Source of the DNA: Actinomycetes bacterium
GTDB lineage: Bacteria > Actinomycetota > Acidimicrobiia > Acidimicrobiales > Palsa-688
Direction: 5' to 3'
NCBI GenBank assembly: GCA_021808425.1
Contig: JAKBBS010000048.1
Coordinates: forward strand, 1 to 19,646
DNA length: 19,646 nucleotides
Shown here: positions 1 through 7,179 of the stretch, piece by piece
Layout: the number at the start of each line of letters is the position of its first letter
How positions within the stretch are numbered: position 1 is the first letter of the stretch
The notes under the pieces: model-generated
What the model saw: only the letters and a program-made list of their open reading frames with translations
Told to the model about the DNA's origin: nothing
Databases searched by the model: none
Made by a program: the position numbers and the translations under genes

Positions 1-428
1 ACCTCCGTGGTTCCCGGAACCCCGGCCACGTCCGCCCGACCCGCCGCGAGGCGTGAACTTATCTTGTCGCCCATGATCTCGATCGCTTCGGGGGGAGGCC
101 CGATCCAAACGGCGCCCGTCTGCGAGACCGCCCGTGCGAAGTCGGCGTTCTCCGAGAAGAACCCGTAGCCCGGGTGAAGGGCGTCCGCTCCTGATCGACC
201 CAGCACATCCAGGATCTTGTCAGTGGCGAGGTAGCTCTCGGAGGCGTTCTGACCCCCTATCGAGTACGCCTCGTCCGCCATGCGGACGTGCATGGCGTCG
301 CGGTCAAGATCGGAATAGACCGCCACGGTGGCAATGCCGAGTTCCCGTGCGGTCCGGATCACCCTGACGGCGATCTCTCCGCGGTTCGCAATAAGCACCT
401 TGTTGAGCACGAGAGAGCATTCTGACAT
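1..428 (-). CDS. accC: Biotin carboxylase, N-terminal part (acyl-CoA carboxylase alpha chain), truncated by the window edge
   Basis: This is the N-terminal 142 residues of the ATP-dependent enzyme that carboxylates biotin on a carrier domain, the first half-reaction of acetyl/propionyl-CoA carboxylase in the cytoplasm. Translating the minus strand gives the family opening KVLIANRGEIAVRVIRTARE at about residues 10-29. Further on are VYSDLDRDA, the substrate-lobe signature HPGYGFFSEN, and MGDKISSR running into VPGTTE, where the window ends. I chose ATG at 428; GTG at 410 is in frame and would remove six residues that most homologues lack. Neither start has a clear ribosome binding site. The gene diverges from birA, whose product biotinylates the carboxylase, so the pairing makes functional sense. 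In M. tuberculosis birA and accA3 are also near neighbours, so this may be the long alpha chain with a C-terminal biotin domain, which lies outside the window. The family call is firm; the exact substrate is not determined. Confidence 0.92.
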   Translation of the reverse strand, partial: MSECSLVLNKVLIANRGEIAVRVIRTARELGIATVAVYSDLDRDAMHVRMADEAYSIGGQNASESYLATDKILDVLGRSGADALHPGYGFFSENADFARAVSQTGAVWIGPPPEAIEIMGDKISSRLAAGRADVAGVPGTTE

Positions 429-450
429 CGTGGGGAGCGCCGGGCTAGTC

Positions 451-504
451 CGCTCGTCGGCTGGCACACTTTCGTCCGCGGGCATCCTTTCGTCGGCGGG
501 CATC
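451..504. repeat. 18-bp tandem repeat, about three copies, between accC and birA
   Basis: Three consecutive 18-bp units lie at 451-468, 469-486 and 487-504. The second and third (ctttcgtcsgcgggcatc) differ at one base; the first matches the third at 13 of 18 positions. The array fills most of the 77-bp spacer between two divergent genes, directly before the birA start. It could be a slippage product or a set of repeated operator sites; the sequence does not decide. Confidence 0.75.
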
Positions 505-505
505 G

Positions 506-1231
506 TTGCGCCGGAAGTTAGAGTTGGCGATCCGCTTCTCCGACGTACGTCATCTCGAATCCACGACCTCCACGAACCGGGTGGTCGCCGAGGCGGCGGC
601 CGCGGGTGCCCCTGAAGGGCTCGTGGTGGTCGCTGACTACCAGACCGCGGGGCGCGGCCGCTTAGACCGCAGGTGGGAGGCTGCGCCGAGCGACGCGCTC
701 CTCGTCTCGGTATTGCTGCGGCCTGGCGGCCTGACTGTCGAACGCTGGCACCTTCTAAGCGAAGCGGCCGCTTTGTCGGCTAGCGCTGCGTGCGCAGCAG
801 TCGCCGGCGTCGAAGCGAGGATCAAATGGCCCAACGACCTCCTAGGTGGCGACGACGGTGCAAAGTTGGCGGGGATTCTCGCCGAGTCCGCCGGCGGTGG
901 CGTCGTCGTCGGGATGGGACTCAACGTTCACGCAGGTCCACCCGCCGCGGCGGTGCTCGACGATCTCGCCGGGCGACGCGTCCCGCGGTCGGTTCTGCTG
1001 GCAGCCTGGCTCGGCGAACTGGACCGCAGGCTCGACGACCTTGAAGGCGTGGCCGACGACTACTCGACGGCGTGTGACACCGTCGGCAGGCGAGTCAGGG
1101 TTGATCGAGGTGCGGCCGGAGTCCTGCTGGGTGTGGCCACGCGGGTTGACTCCTCCGGGCGCCTCGTCGTGCGCTGCGACGCCGGCGCGGATGTGGCCTT
1201 GACCGTCGGGGACGTCACCCACATCCGCTGA
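506..1231 (+). CDS. birA: Biotin--[acetyl-CoA-carboxylase] ligase, class I without DNA-binding domain
   Basis: BirA activates biotin to biotinyl-AMP and transfers it to the carrier lysine of biotin-dependent carboxylases. The biotin/AMP-binding signature GRGRLDRRWEA is at residues 49-59, KWPNDLL at 107-113, KLAGILAE at 120-127 and GMGLNV at 136-141. A small C-terminal SH3-like domain (about 190-241) ends the protein. At 241 residues there is no room for the N-terminal winged helix of E. coli BirA, so this is a class I enzyme that cannot repress by itself. TTG at 506 is the longest plausible start. TTG at 524 is in frame and has GGAAG six bases before it, so it may be the true start. No ATG start is available. 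It is divergent from the biotin carboxylase gene and 36 bp upstream of rmlA. Confidence 0.93.
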   Translation: MRRKLELAIRFSDVRHLESTTSTNRVVAEAAAAGAPEGLVVVADYQTAGRGRLDRRWEAAPSDALLVSVLLRPGGLTVERWHLLSEAAALSASAACAAVAGVEARIKWPNDLLGGDDGAKLAGILAESAGGGVVVGMGLNVHAGPPAAAVLDDLAGRRVPRSVLLAAWLGELDRRLDDLEGVADDYSTACDTVGRRVRVDRGAAGVLLGVATRVDSSGRLVVRCDAGADVALTVGDVTHIR

Positions 1232-1254
1232 GCTGCGTCGCGCACGGTCGGTGG

Positions 1255-1260
1255 TAGCGT
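1255..1260 (+). promoter_or_regulatory. Candidate -10 box (TAGCGT) for leaderless rmlA transcript
   Basis: TAGCGT fits the TAnnnT -10 consensus and ends seven bases before the GTG start of rmlA, so transcription would begin at or next to the start codon. No Shine-Dalgarno sequence precedes the GTG, which agrees with a leaderless mRNA. No -35 element is obvious. Confidence 0.45.
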
Positions 1261-1267
1261 CCGTTGC

Positions 1268-2377
1268 GTGAAGGCCTTGATCCTTGCCGGCGGCGCAGGA
1301 ACACGTCTGCGCCCGATAACGCACACCCGGGCGAAGCAGCTGGTGCCCGTCGCGAACAAGCCGATCCTTTTTTACGGCCTCGAGGCGATTGCCGACGCCG
1401 GGATCAAGTCCGTCGGCATCGTCGTCGGTGATACCGCTGCGGAGATCCGCGAGGCGGTTCGGGACGGCTCGCAGTGGGGCCTGGAAGTCACCTACCTGCC
1501 CCAGGAGGCGCCTCTCGGGCTCGCTCACGCAGTGCTGATAGCTCGGGAATTCCTCGGCGACGACGATTTCGTCATGTACCTGGGAGACAACCTGCTCCAG
1601 CAGTCCCTCGAGGACTTCGTCGATCGTTTCGAGGCTGACCGCCGCCGGGCGAGCGCGCCGACACTCGACGGGAGCCATGCGGAGCCCCCATGCGCCCAGA
1701 TCCTCTTGAAGGTCGTGCCTGATCCCCAGCATTTCGGCGTCGCGGAGCTCGCCGAGGACGGCTCGGTGCTACGACTCGTCGAGAAGCCGGCGAACCCGGC
1801 GAGCAACCTAGCTTTGGTCGGGGTGTACCTTTTCGACTCACGCATACACGAGGCTGTCGCCTCTATCGAGCCGTCGAAGCGCGGCGAGCTGGAGATCACC
1901 GACGCGATCGGATGGCTCGTGGAGCACGGATTCCGGGTGCGAACCGAGGTGCTCGAAGGGTGGTGGATCGACACCGGCAAGTTGACGCCGTTGCTCGAAG
2001 CGAACAGCCTCATCTTGGAGACCCTGGAGCGCCGCATCGACGGCGACGTCGACGAGCACTCGGCCGTGGAGGGTCGTGTGGTGCTAGAAGCAGGCGCGAC
2101 CCTCAGGCGCAGCAGCGTCCGAGGTCCCGCCGTGATAGGCGCCGGGACGGCTGTTACCGACAGCTTCATAGGCCCCTTCAGCGCCATCGGCCGGCGTTGT
2201 CTCATCTCGGGAAGCGAGGTGGAGCACGCTGTCATCCTCGACGACTGCAAGGTCGTCGAGGCGGGACGCCTGGAGGACTCCTTGCTCGGTCACCACGTGG
2301 AGGTCACCAGGTCAGCCCGCCGTCCGAGCGCGACGCGCCTCATGGTTGGCGACCACTGCAGCATCGACCTTCAGTAG
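1268..2377 (+). CDS. rmlA: Glucose-1-phosphate thymidylyltransferase, long form (RmlA/RfbA)
   Basis: It makes dTDP-glucose from dTTP and glucose-1-phosphate, the first step of dTDP-L-rhamnose synthesis. The N-terminal nucleotidyltransferase domain shows GGAGTRLRP (8-16), AKQLVPVANKP (22-32), the metal-binding LGDN (105-108), VEKP (171-174), GELEITD (206-212) and WWIDTG (232-237). Residues from about 265 to 365 have the hexapeptide spacing of a left-handed beta-helix, which defines the long RmlA form of about 355 residues. This copy has 369; the surplus is a loop at about residues 124-141, rich in Arg, Ala and Pro, between LGDN and the ILLK strand. GTG at 1268 gives the canonical N-terminus. 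The next gene, rmlB, starts 43 bp downstream, so the pathway steps are in order. Confidence 0.94.
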   Translation: MKALILAGGAGTRLRPITHTRAKQLVPVANKPILFYGLEAIADAGIKSVGIVVGDTAAEIREAVRDGSQWGLEVTYLPQEAPLGLAHAVLIAREFLGDDDFVMYLGDNLLQQSLEDFVDRFEADRRRASAPTLDGSHAEPPCAQILLKVVPDPQHFGVAELAEDGSVLRLVEKPANPASNLALVGVYLFDSRIHEAVASIEPSKRGELEITDAIGWLVEHGFRVRTEVLEGWWIDTGKLTPLLEANSLILETLERRIDGDVDEHSAVEGRVVLEAGATLRRSSVRGPAVIGAGTAVTDSFIGPFSAIGRRCLISGSEVEHAVILDDCKVVEAGRLEDSLLGHHVEVTRSARRPSATRLMVGDHCSIDLQ

Positions 2378-2406
2378 CCGCAGCCGAAGGAACGGCGTTC
2401 CCCGGC

Positions 2407-2412
2407 TAACCT
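2407..2412 (+). promoter_or_regulatory. Candidate -10 box (TAACCT) before rmlB
   Basis: TAACCT (TAnnnT) ends eight bases before the rmlB ATG. The 11-bp string CCGGCTAACCT (2402-2412) recurs exactly at 5218-5228 before the gene at 5239. There is no Shine-Dalgarno sequence in the gap, so leaderless initiation at or near the ATG is likely. Confidence 0.45.
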
Positions 2413-2420
2413 CGGCGCCC

Positions 2421-3386
2421 ATGAGAATCCTGGTCACTGGCGGTGCCGGCTTCATCGGCTCGAACTACGTGCGCCGAGTGCTGGAAACGACCGACGACAC
2501 GGTGACCGTCTACGACGCCCTCACATACGCAGGCAACCTGTCCACCCTCGCCGACGTCGACGCCCGTTTCGATAGCCGCTACCGCTTTGTGCACGGCAAC
2601 ATCTGCGACCTTGATGCCTTCACGCAGGCCGCGAAAGGCCATGACGCCGTGGTGCATTTCGCCGCCGAGAGCCACGTCGACCGTTCGATCGCCGGGCCGG
2701 AGGACTTCGTAGTGACCAACTGCGTCGGAACCAACGCGATCATGCATGCTTGTCGGACCTTAGGCGTCGGCCGCGTGGTGCATGTCTCCACCGACGAGGT
2801 CTACGGGTCGGTCGAAACCGGCGACAGCGTCGAGAGCGACCCGCTCGACCCGCGTTCGCCCTACAGTGCCTCGAAAGCCGGCTCCGACCTCATCGCGCTA
2901 TCGTATTTCACCACCTACCAGACTCCCGTCATGGTCACACGGTCTTCGAACAACTTCGGTCCCTGGCAGTACCCGGAGAAGGTGATACCACTCTTCGCCA
3001 CGAACCTCCTCGACGGTCTCAAGGTCCCGCTCTACGGGGACGGTCTCAACCGCCGGGACTGGCTGTTCGTAAACGACAACTGCGCCGCCATCGACCTTGT
3101 GCTGCGTTCGGGTCGACCGGGCGAGATATACAACATCGGTGCCGGCAACGAGCTCGCCAACCGGGACCTCACGAACAGGCTTCTTGCGCTCGCATCGGTC
3201 GGCGAGGAGATGGTCTCCTACGTCGAGGACCGCTTGGGTCACGATCGGCGGTACTCGGTGGACTCGACGAAGGTCCGAAGCCTCGGGTGGGCCCCCTCCG
3301 CCGACATGGAGGAGGCGCTGGCGGCGACGTACCGCTGGTACCGGGACAACCGCTGGTGGTGGGAACCCCTGCGGGCGAAGCGATGA
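2421..3386 (+). CDS. rmlB: dTDP-glucose 4,6-dehydratase (RmlB)
   Basis: It is an NAD-dependent extended SDR enzyme that converts dTDP-glucose to dTDP-4-keto-6-deoxyglucose. The Rossmann motif GGAGFIG is at residues 7-13 and FAAESHVDRS at 80-89. The catalytic STDEVYG supplies Thr124, Asp125 and Glu126; the Asp-Glu pair distinguishes a dehydratase from other epimerase-like SDRs. The YxxxK pair is Tyr148/Lys152. The 321-residue length is typical. An in-frame extension back to 2346 would add 25 residues with no resemblance to the family and would overlap rmlA, so ATG 2421 is used. It lies between rmlA and rmlD in the rhamnose block. Confidence 0.95.
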   Translation: MRILVTGGAGFIGSNYVRRVLETTDDTVTVYDALTYAGNLSTLADVDARFDSRYRFVHGNICDLDAFTQAAKGHDAVVHFAAESHVDRSIAGPEDFVVTNCVGTNAIMHACRTLGVGRVVHVSTDEVYGSVETGDSVESDPLDPRSPYSASKAGSDLIALSYFTTYQTPVMVTRSSNNFGPWQYPEKVIPLFATNLLDGLKVPLYGDGLNRRDWLFVNDNCAAIDLVLRSGRPGEIYNIGAGNELANRDLTNRLLALASVGEEMVSYVEDRLGHDRRYSVDSTKVRSLGWAPSADMEEALAATYRWYRDNRWWWEPLRAKR

Positions 3387-3435
3387 CCGTCTCTGCTGAC
3401 GCTCCCGGGCTTTCGAAGCCTCGCGGGCAGCGACT

Positions 3436-4293
3436 TTGAAGCTTCTCGTTACGGGCGCTCATGGCCAGTTGGGCAGCGAGATAACTGCACTCGTCGAGGG
3501 GGACCCGACCGTCGACCTCGTGGCTGCGTCGAGCGCGGACCTCGACGTTGCAGACCGCGAAGCTGTTCTAGCTGCGGTGCCGGCCTGCTCGCCGGACCTG
3601 ATTATTCATGCCGCCGCCTGGACGGCGGTGGACATATGTGAGAGTGATCCGCGACGGGCCTTTCGGGTCAACGCTCTTGGGAGCCGCAACGTAGCCGAGG
3701 CGGCGAGGCGTTGTGGGTCCCATCTAGTCGCCATGTCGACGGACTACGTCTTCGACGGTACCGGCCTCCGTCCTTACAACGAGTGGGACACGACGAACCC
3801 TTTGTCGGTATACGGAAGCTCGAAGCGTGCCGGTGAGCAGGAGATCATTTCTGGGTGTCCGAGCGCGACGATCGTGCGCACCTCCTGGGTGTGCGGCTTG
3901 TTCGGGGCCAACATGGTCAAAACTGTGCTCCGATTGGCCGCCGGCGCCGCGCCGCTGCGTTTCGTGGATGACCAGGTCGGCTGTCCGACATTCACTTCCG
4001 ATCTCGCCCCGATGCTCCTCCGATTGGGAGAGGAGCGAGTGCCGGGAGTGGTACACGTCACCAACCAGGGGTCGACGAGCTGGTACCAGTTCGCCCGTGA
4101 CGTGATCAGCGCCAGCGGAGGCGATCCCGGGCGCGTCGAAGCCGTGGCGACGGACGACCTCGTCCCGGCGCGTCCTGCGCCGAGACCCAGGAACTCTGTC
4201 CTCGACAATGCGGTCCTCCGCTTCCACGGCTTCGATCTGCTGGCCGACTATCACGATCCGCTGACGCGAACTGTCACGGCACTGAGCGCCTGA
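3436..4293 (+). CDS. rmlD: dTDP-4-dehydrorhamnose reductase (RmlD)
   Basis: It catalyses the last step of dTDP-L-rhamnose synthesis, NAD(P)H reduction of dTDP-4-keto-L-rhamnose. The nucleotide-binding motif GAHGQLG is at residues 7-13, STDYVFDG at 101-108, and the YxxxK catalytic pair is Tyr126/Lys130. At 285 residues it has the usual family length. The TTG at 3436 is the only start that places the Rossmann strand at the N-terminus (KLLVTGAHGQLG); there is no good ribosome binding site. It starts 49 bp after rmlB and ends one base before the rhamnosyltransferase gene, so dTDP-rhamnose production and use are coupled. The 3,5-epimerase rmlC, needed between RmlB and RmlD, is not in the window. 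Confidence 0.93.
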   Translation: MKLLVTGAHGQLGSEITALVEGDPTVDLVAASSADLDVADREAVLAAVPACSPDLIIHAAAWTAVDICESDPRRAFRVNALGSRNVAEAARRCGSHLVAMSTDYVFDGTGLRPYNEWDTTNPLSVYGSSKRAGEQEIISGCPSATIVRTSWVCGLFGANMVKTVLRLAAGAAPLRFVDDQVGCPTFTSDLAPMLLRLGEERVPGVVHVTNQGSTSWYQFARDVISASGGDPGRVEAVATDDLVPARPAPRPRNSVLDNAVLRFHGFDLLADYHDPLTRTVTALSA

Positions 4294-4294
4294 C

Positions 4295-5230
4295 ATGACA
4301 TCGCAACCAGCCCCGATGGAGGAGGTCGCGGAGGCGTCGGTCGAGGTGGCGGCTGTAGTCGTCAACTTCAACACAGCCCCCGACCTCCGCCGATGTCTGA
4401 GCTCACTTCGGCGCGAGCGCGTCGAGCGGATCGTCGTGGTTGACAACGGATCTCGTGACGATTCGAAGGAAGTTGCCGAGGCGGCAGGCGTCCACTGGGT
4501 CGCGAGCGGAGGTAACGTCGGCTACGGCCGGGCAGCGAACCTCGGCGCGCTTCAGCCTGAGATCGCCTCTAGCCCGCTGCTCCTCGTGTGCAATCCAGAT
4601 ATCGAGATTCGACCGGGGGCGGTGGCGGAGCTGCGGAGGACCCTTCTTCGAAACTCCCGGCTCGGGGTGGTCGGACCCAGACTGGTGAACCCTGATGGAT
4701 CGCTATATCCCTCGGCGAGGGCCTTTCCCTCCCTGCTCGACGCTGCGGGCCACGCCGTGGTCGGGCTAGTCGTCGCGGACAATCCTTTTACCCGGCGCTA
4801 CCGGATGATCGACTGGGACCACTCGGAGGCTGCGCTGGTCGACTGGGTGTCGGGGGCTTGCTTTCTCGTGCGTCGTGACGCATGGGTCCAGGTCGGCGGC
4901 TTCGACCCGGCGTACTTCATGTATATGGAAGACGTCGATTTATGCTGGCGTTTCGGGGCTGCCGGTTGGCAGGTCGCCTACGATCCGAGGGCCGTAGTCG
5001 AGCACACCCAAGGAGTTGCCGCCGATATGCATCCTTACAGAATGCTCCTTGCACATCACCGCTCGATGTGGATTTTCGCGCTTCGAAGCACCACCGGGAG
5101 GGTTAGAGTTCTGCTTCCCGTCATCTTCGCCGGTCTGAGCGCACGTGCCGCCGTCGCGTTGCTACGACGCTTTCTGGCCGGAGCCCGCAAGGGGTTGGCT
5201 GGGAGACGCCCGCTTGACCGGCTAACCTGA
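4295..5230 (+). CDS. wbbL: Glycosyltransferase family 2, probable WbbL-type rhamnosyltransferase
   Basis: This is a predicted inverting GT-A glycosyltransferase that transfers L-rhamnose from dTDP-rhamnose to a lipid-linked GlcNAc acceptor on the inner face of the membrane. In mycobacteria this makes the linker that joins arabinogalactan to peptidoglycan. Motifs seen are VVVNFNTAPDL near the N-terminus (about 21-31), IVVVDNGSRDD (46-56), the metal-site region CNPDIEI (99-105) and the acceptor-site YMEDVDLCWR (210-219), the last very characteristic of rhamnosyltransferases. A His-His-Arg stretch near 254-256 is also usual. The 311-residue length fits. The junction with rmlD is TGACATGA, a one-base gap that implies translational coupling. 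The specific donor and acceptor are inferred from context and family. Confidence 0.88.
   Translation: MTSQPAPMEEVAEASVEVAAVVVNFNTAPDLRRCLSSLRRERVERIVVVDNGSRDDSKEVAEAAGVHWVASGGNVGYGRAANLGALQPEIASSPLLLVCNPDIEIRPGAVAELRRTLLRNSRLGVVGPRLVNPDGSLYPSARAFPSLLDAAGHAVVGLVVADNPFTRRYRMIDWDHSEAALVDWVSGACFLVRRDAWVQVGGFDPAYFMYMEDVDLCWRFGAAGWQVAYDPRAVVEHTQGVAADMHPYRMLLAHHRSMWIFALRSTTGRVRVLLPVIFAGLSARAAVALLRRFLAGARKGLAGRRPLDRLT
5223..5228 (+). promoter_or_regulatory. Candidate -10 box (TAACCT) at the end of wbbL, before the membrane-protein gene
   Basis: TAACCT ends ten bases before the ATG at 5239 and lies inside the last codons of wbbL. It is part of CCGGCTAACCT, shared exactly with the region before rmlB. 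It could drive an extra transcript of the 5239 gene and manC inside the operon. Confidence 0.35.
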
Positions 5231-5238
5231 CCGCCGAC

Positions 5239-6081
5239 ATGGGCAAGGCTTCGTCTAGCAAAAAGGTGGCCCGAGCCGCCGGAATCGGTAGCGGGAAAGG
5301 ACGGCGACGCCAGACCCCGTGGGGTTACTTCGCGGCTATAGCGATCATCGTCGTGCTAGGCCTCGTCGGGACGGTGACAAGCCGCAACCGCCTGATAGCG
5401 CAGATCAACAACGCCGGCGGTACCGCACCCACCGTCGGAACCACGTGGTACGAGGGGTACTCGGTGTACGCGTGCGGGAAGTTCCTTCCGGCGGTCAAGG
5501 CTCCGTCGTCCAATCCTCAGGGAATCAGCACCGCCCAAACCGACATCATCACTATCGCCCCGAAGGTCAAGGCGGCCGCCGGCAAGAACGCCACTCTCGG
5601 CAAGTTCGCGTCGGCTGTCGGCATGAAGCTGAACGCGGCGGAGCTGCAGCTTCCCGGCGGTCACCTCTACCTGGATGGCAATACCTGCGAGGGCCAGCCG
5701 GGCCACGTGTACGTCAAGCAGTTCGCCTACGTCGGTGACACGGTCGGCGAGCTGTACAACGGCGCAAAGAACCAGCTACCGAAGCTCGATCCGGCCGCTG
5801 TCCCGTTGAGCAACGGCGTGCTGATAACGATCGCGTTCGTCCCGTCAGGCAAGGCGTCGTCGATCCCGGCCCCGCCGTCATCGGTGGGCAAGGCCCTCAC
5901 GGCACTTCAGGCGGCGGCCTCCTCGACTGCCACGACGACTACTCCCGCAGCCTCGACGGCCACGACCGCGCCGTCGAAATCGGCGGCGACGACTGCACCT
6001 TCGAAGTCTGCTGCGACGACAGCTCCCTCAGCTTCGACGACCCCGGCGGCGTCGACGCCGAGCACCACCTCGAAGGGCTGA
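5239..6081 (+). CDS. Unrecognised membrane-anchored extracytoplasmic protein with Thr/Ala/Ser/Pro tail
   Basis: I do not recognise the family. The 280-residue protein has a short basic cytoplasmic N-terminus (about 1-27, many Lys and Arg), one hydrophobic segment at about 28-47, then a globular domain at about 65-222 facing outside. This domain has two cysteines, Cys79 and Cys150, that could form a disulfide. The last 55 residues are almost only Thr, Ala, Ser, Pro and Lys and hold the repeat TTAPSKSAA, which looks like a disordered, possibly glycosylated, wall-spanning tail. ATG 5239 lies eight bases after wbbL, and the stop is one base before the mannose-1-phosphate guanylyltransferase gene (TGACATGA). 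It is therefore embedded in the rhamnose/mannose operon, and a role in assembling or attaching the surface glycan is a reasonable guess, nothing more. No LytR/CpsA, sortase or peptidase motif is seen. Confidence 0.85.
   Translation: MGKASSSKKVARAAGIGSGKGRRRQTPWGYFAAIAIIVVLGLVGTVTSRNRLIAQINNAGGTAPTVGTTWYEGYSVYACGKFLPAVKAPSSNPQGISTAQTDIITIAPKVKAAAGKNATLGKFASAVGMKLNAAELQLPGGHLYLDGNTCEGQPGHVYVKQFAYVGDTVGELYNGAKNQLPKLDPAAVPLSNGVLITIAFVPSGKASSIPAPPSSVGKALTALQAAASSTATTTTPAASTATTAPSKSAATTAPSKSAATTAPSASTTPAASTPSTTSKG
5962..6036 (+). repeat. In-frame 27-bp repeat coding for TTAPSKSAA
   Basis: Residues 242-266 of the 5239 protein read as two copies of TTAPSKSAA followed by a partial TTAPSAS. The DNA copies differ mostly at third codon positions, so the peptide pattern has been kept while the DNA drifted. 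Confidence 0.75.
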
Positions 6082-6082
6082 C

Positions 6083-7093
6083 ATGAAGGCCGTCGTGCTG
6101 GTGGGAGGCGAGGGTACTCGCCTCCGGCCCCTCACGCTGAGCACACCCAAGCAGATGCTGCCGGTCGGCGGAAAGCCGATGATCGAGCGGGTAATCGAGT
6201 GGCTCTCCCCTCACGGTGTGAGTGAGGTCGTCCTGTCGCTCGGCTATCGTCCGGACGCGTTCATCGACGCGTACCCGAAAGGCGAGAGTTGCGGGGTGCA
6301 GTTACGATACGCGGTTGAGCCGTCTCCGCTCGACACCGCCGGAGCTATACGTTTTGCGGCCGAGGACGCCCACATCGACGAGATGTTCGTAGTTGTCAAC
6401 GGCGATGTGCTCACAGACTTGGACGTCAGTCGGCTTGTGGCCTTTCACCGTGAGCGTGAGGCCGAAGCGACCATAGCTCTCACTCCGGTAGCGGACCCCT
6501 CCTCGTTCGGGGTCGTGCCCACGGACTCCTCCGGCCGCGTCGAGGCGTTCATAGAGAAGCCGGCCAAGGGTGAAGCGCCGACCAACCTGATCAACGCCGG
6601 CACGTACGTCCTAGAGCCGTCGGTGCTGGGTCGCATCCCCCCGGACAGAAGGGTCTCTATCGAACGCGAGACGTTCCCTGAGTTGGTCCGCGAAGGACGC
6701 CTCTTCGCGCTCGGGTCAGACGCAGCGTGGCTGGACGCCGGAACCCCGGCAACTTTCCTCGAAGCGAACCTCGCGTACGCGGCACACGGGGCGGGCGCAA
6801 CAGGCGGGGTGGGCACTCGACCTGGGGCGGTCAAAGGATCGCCGCAAGCGACCGTGCGTCGCAGTGTTATCGGCGCCAATGTCGAGCTCCGCGAAGGATC
6901 CGTGATTGACGGCTCGGTGCTCATGGAAGGCGTCGTCGTCGGCGTAGGGGCTCGTGTGATCGACTCGATAGTAGGCCCGGGAGCGAGGATCGGCGACGGC
7001 GCACGCCTGGAGGCCCTCTGTGTGATCGGAGCCGGACACGCCGTCGAACCCGGACTGGTCATCTCAGGCGCCCGGCTGCCCGCGTACCCGTAG
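6083..7093 (+). CDS. manC: Mannose-1-phosphate guanylyltransferase (GDP-mannose pyrophosphorylase-like nucleotidyltransferase)
   Basis: It is a predicted GT-A-fold nucleotidyltransferase making GDP-mannose from GTP and mannose-1-phosphate; the actinobacterial orthologue is called manB in M. tuberculosis (Rv3264c). Motifs are GGEGTRLRPLT (8-18), the sugar-pyrophosphorylase lysine in TPKQMLPVGGKP (21-32), PLDTAGAIR (82-90), VNGDVLTD with the metal Asp at 108, FIEKP (156-160), NAGTYVLEP (171-179) and WLDAGTP (216-222). Residues from about 235 to the end have hexapeptide repeats (left-handed beta-helix). At 336 residues it fits the short ManB group rather than bifunctional ManC/PMI. It follows the membrane-protein gene by one base. 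Substrate choice between mannose and glucose phosphates cannot be proven from motifs; neighbourhood with wbbL and rmlD, as in mycobacteria, favours mannose. Confidence 0.87.
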   Translation: MKAVVLVGGEGTRLRPLTLSTPKQMLPVGGKPMIERVIEWLSPHGVSEVVLSLGYRPDAFIDAYPKGESCGVQLRYAVEPSPLDTAGAIRFAAEDAHIDEMFVVVNGDVLTDLDVSRLVAFHREREAEATIALTPVADPSSFGVVPTDSSGRVEAFIEKPAKGEAPTNLINAGTYVLEPSVLGRIPPDRRVSIERETFPELVREGRLFALGSDAAWLDAGTPATFLEANLAYAAHGAGATGGVGTRPGAVKGSPQATVRRSVIGANVELREGSVIDGSVLMEGVVVGVGARVIDSIVGPGARIGDGARLEALCVIGAGHAVEPGLVISGARLPAYP

Positions 7094-7099
7094 CCGAAT

Positions 7100-7137
7100 G
7101 CCCGGGCTTATTGTCCCGGGCTTATTGTCCCGGGCTT
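7100..7137. terminator. Tandem 14-bp repeat forming hairpins between convergent genes
   Basis: The 14-bp unit cccgggcttattgt occurs at 7101-7114 and 7115-7128, with a third partial copy at 7129-7137. Because cccggg is self-complementary, adjacent copies pair: GCCCGGG (7100-7106) with CCCGGGC (7115-7121) gives a perfect 7-bp GC stem with an 8-base loop, and copies two and three give a 6-bp stem. It lies between the ends of manC (+) and cofE (-), so a bidirectional terminator is likely, although no long T run follows. Confidence 0.6.
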
Positions 7138-7179
7138 CGCGTGCGGGTCAGCTCTGGTCGCTCTTCGGTCAGGCTCCGG

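Noticed and set aside
842..1732. A 296-codon minus-strand frame across birA and rmlA
   Set aside because: It spans parts of two well-supported genes and the spacer between them, and shows no family features.
2346..2420. Longer N-terminus for RmlB
   Set aside because: The extra 25 residues precede the Rossmann strand, overlap rmlA and have no family similarity; ATG 2421 is right after a TAnnnT box.
5962..6036. CRISPR-like or mobile repeat
   Set aside because: The repeat is contiguous, in frame and codes for a low-complexity peptide, with no spacers, so it is part of the protein.
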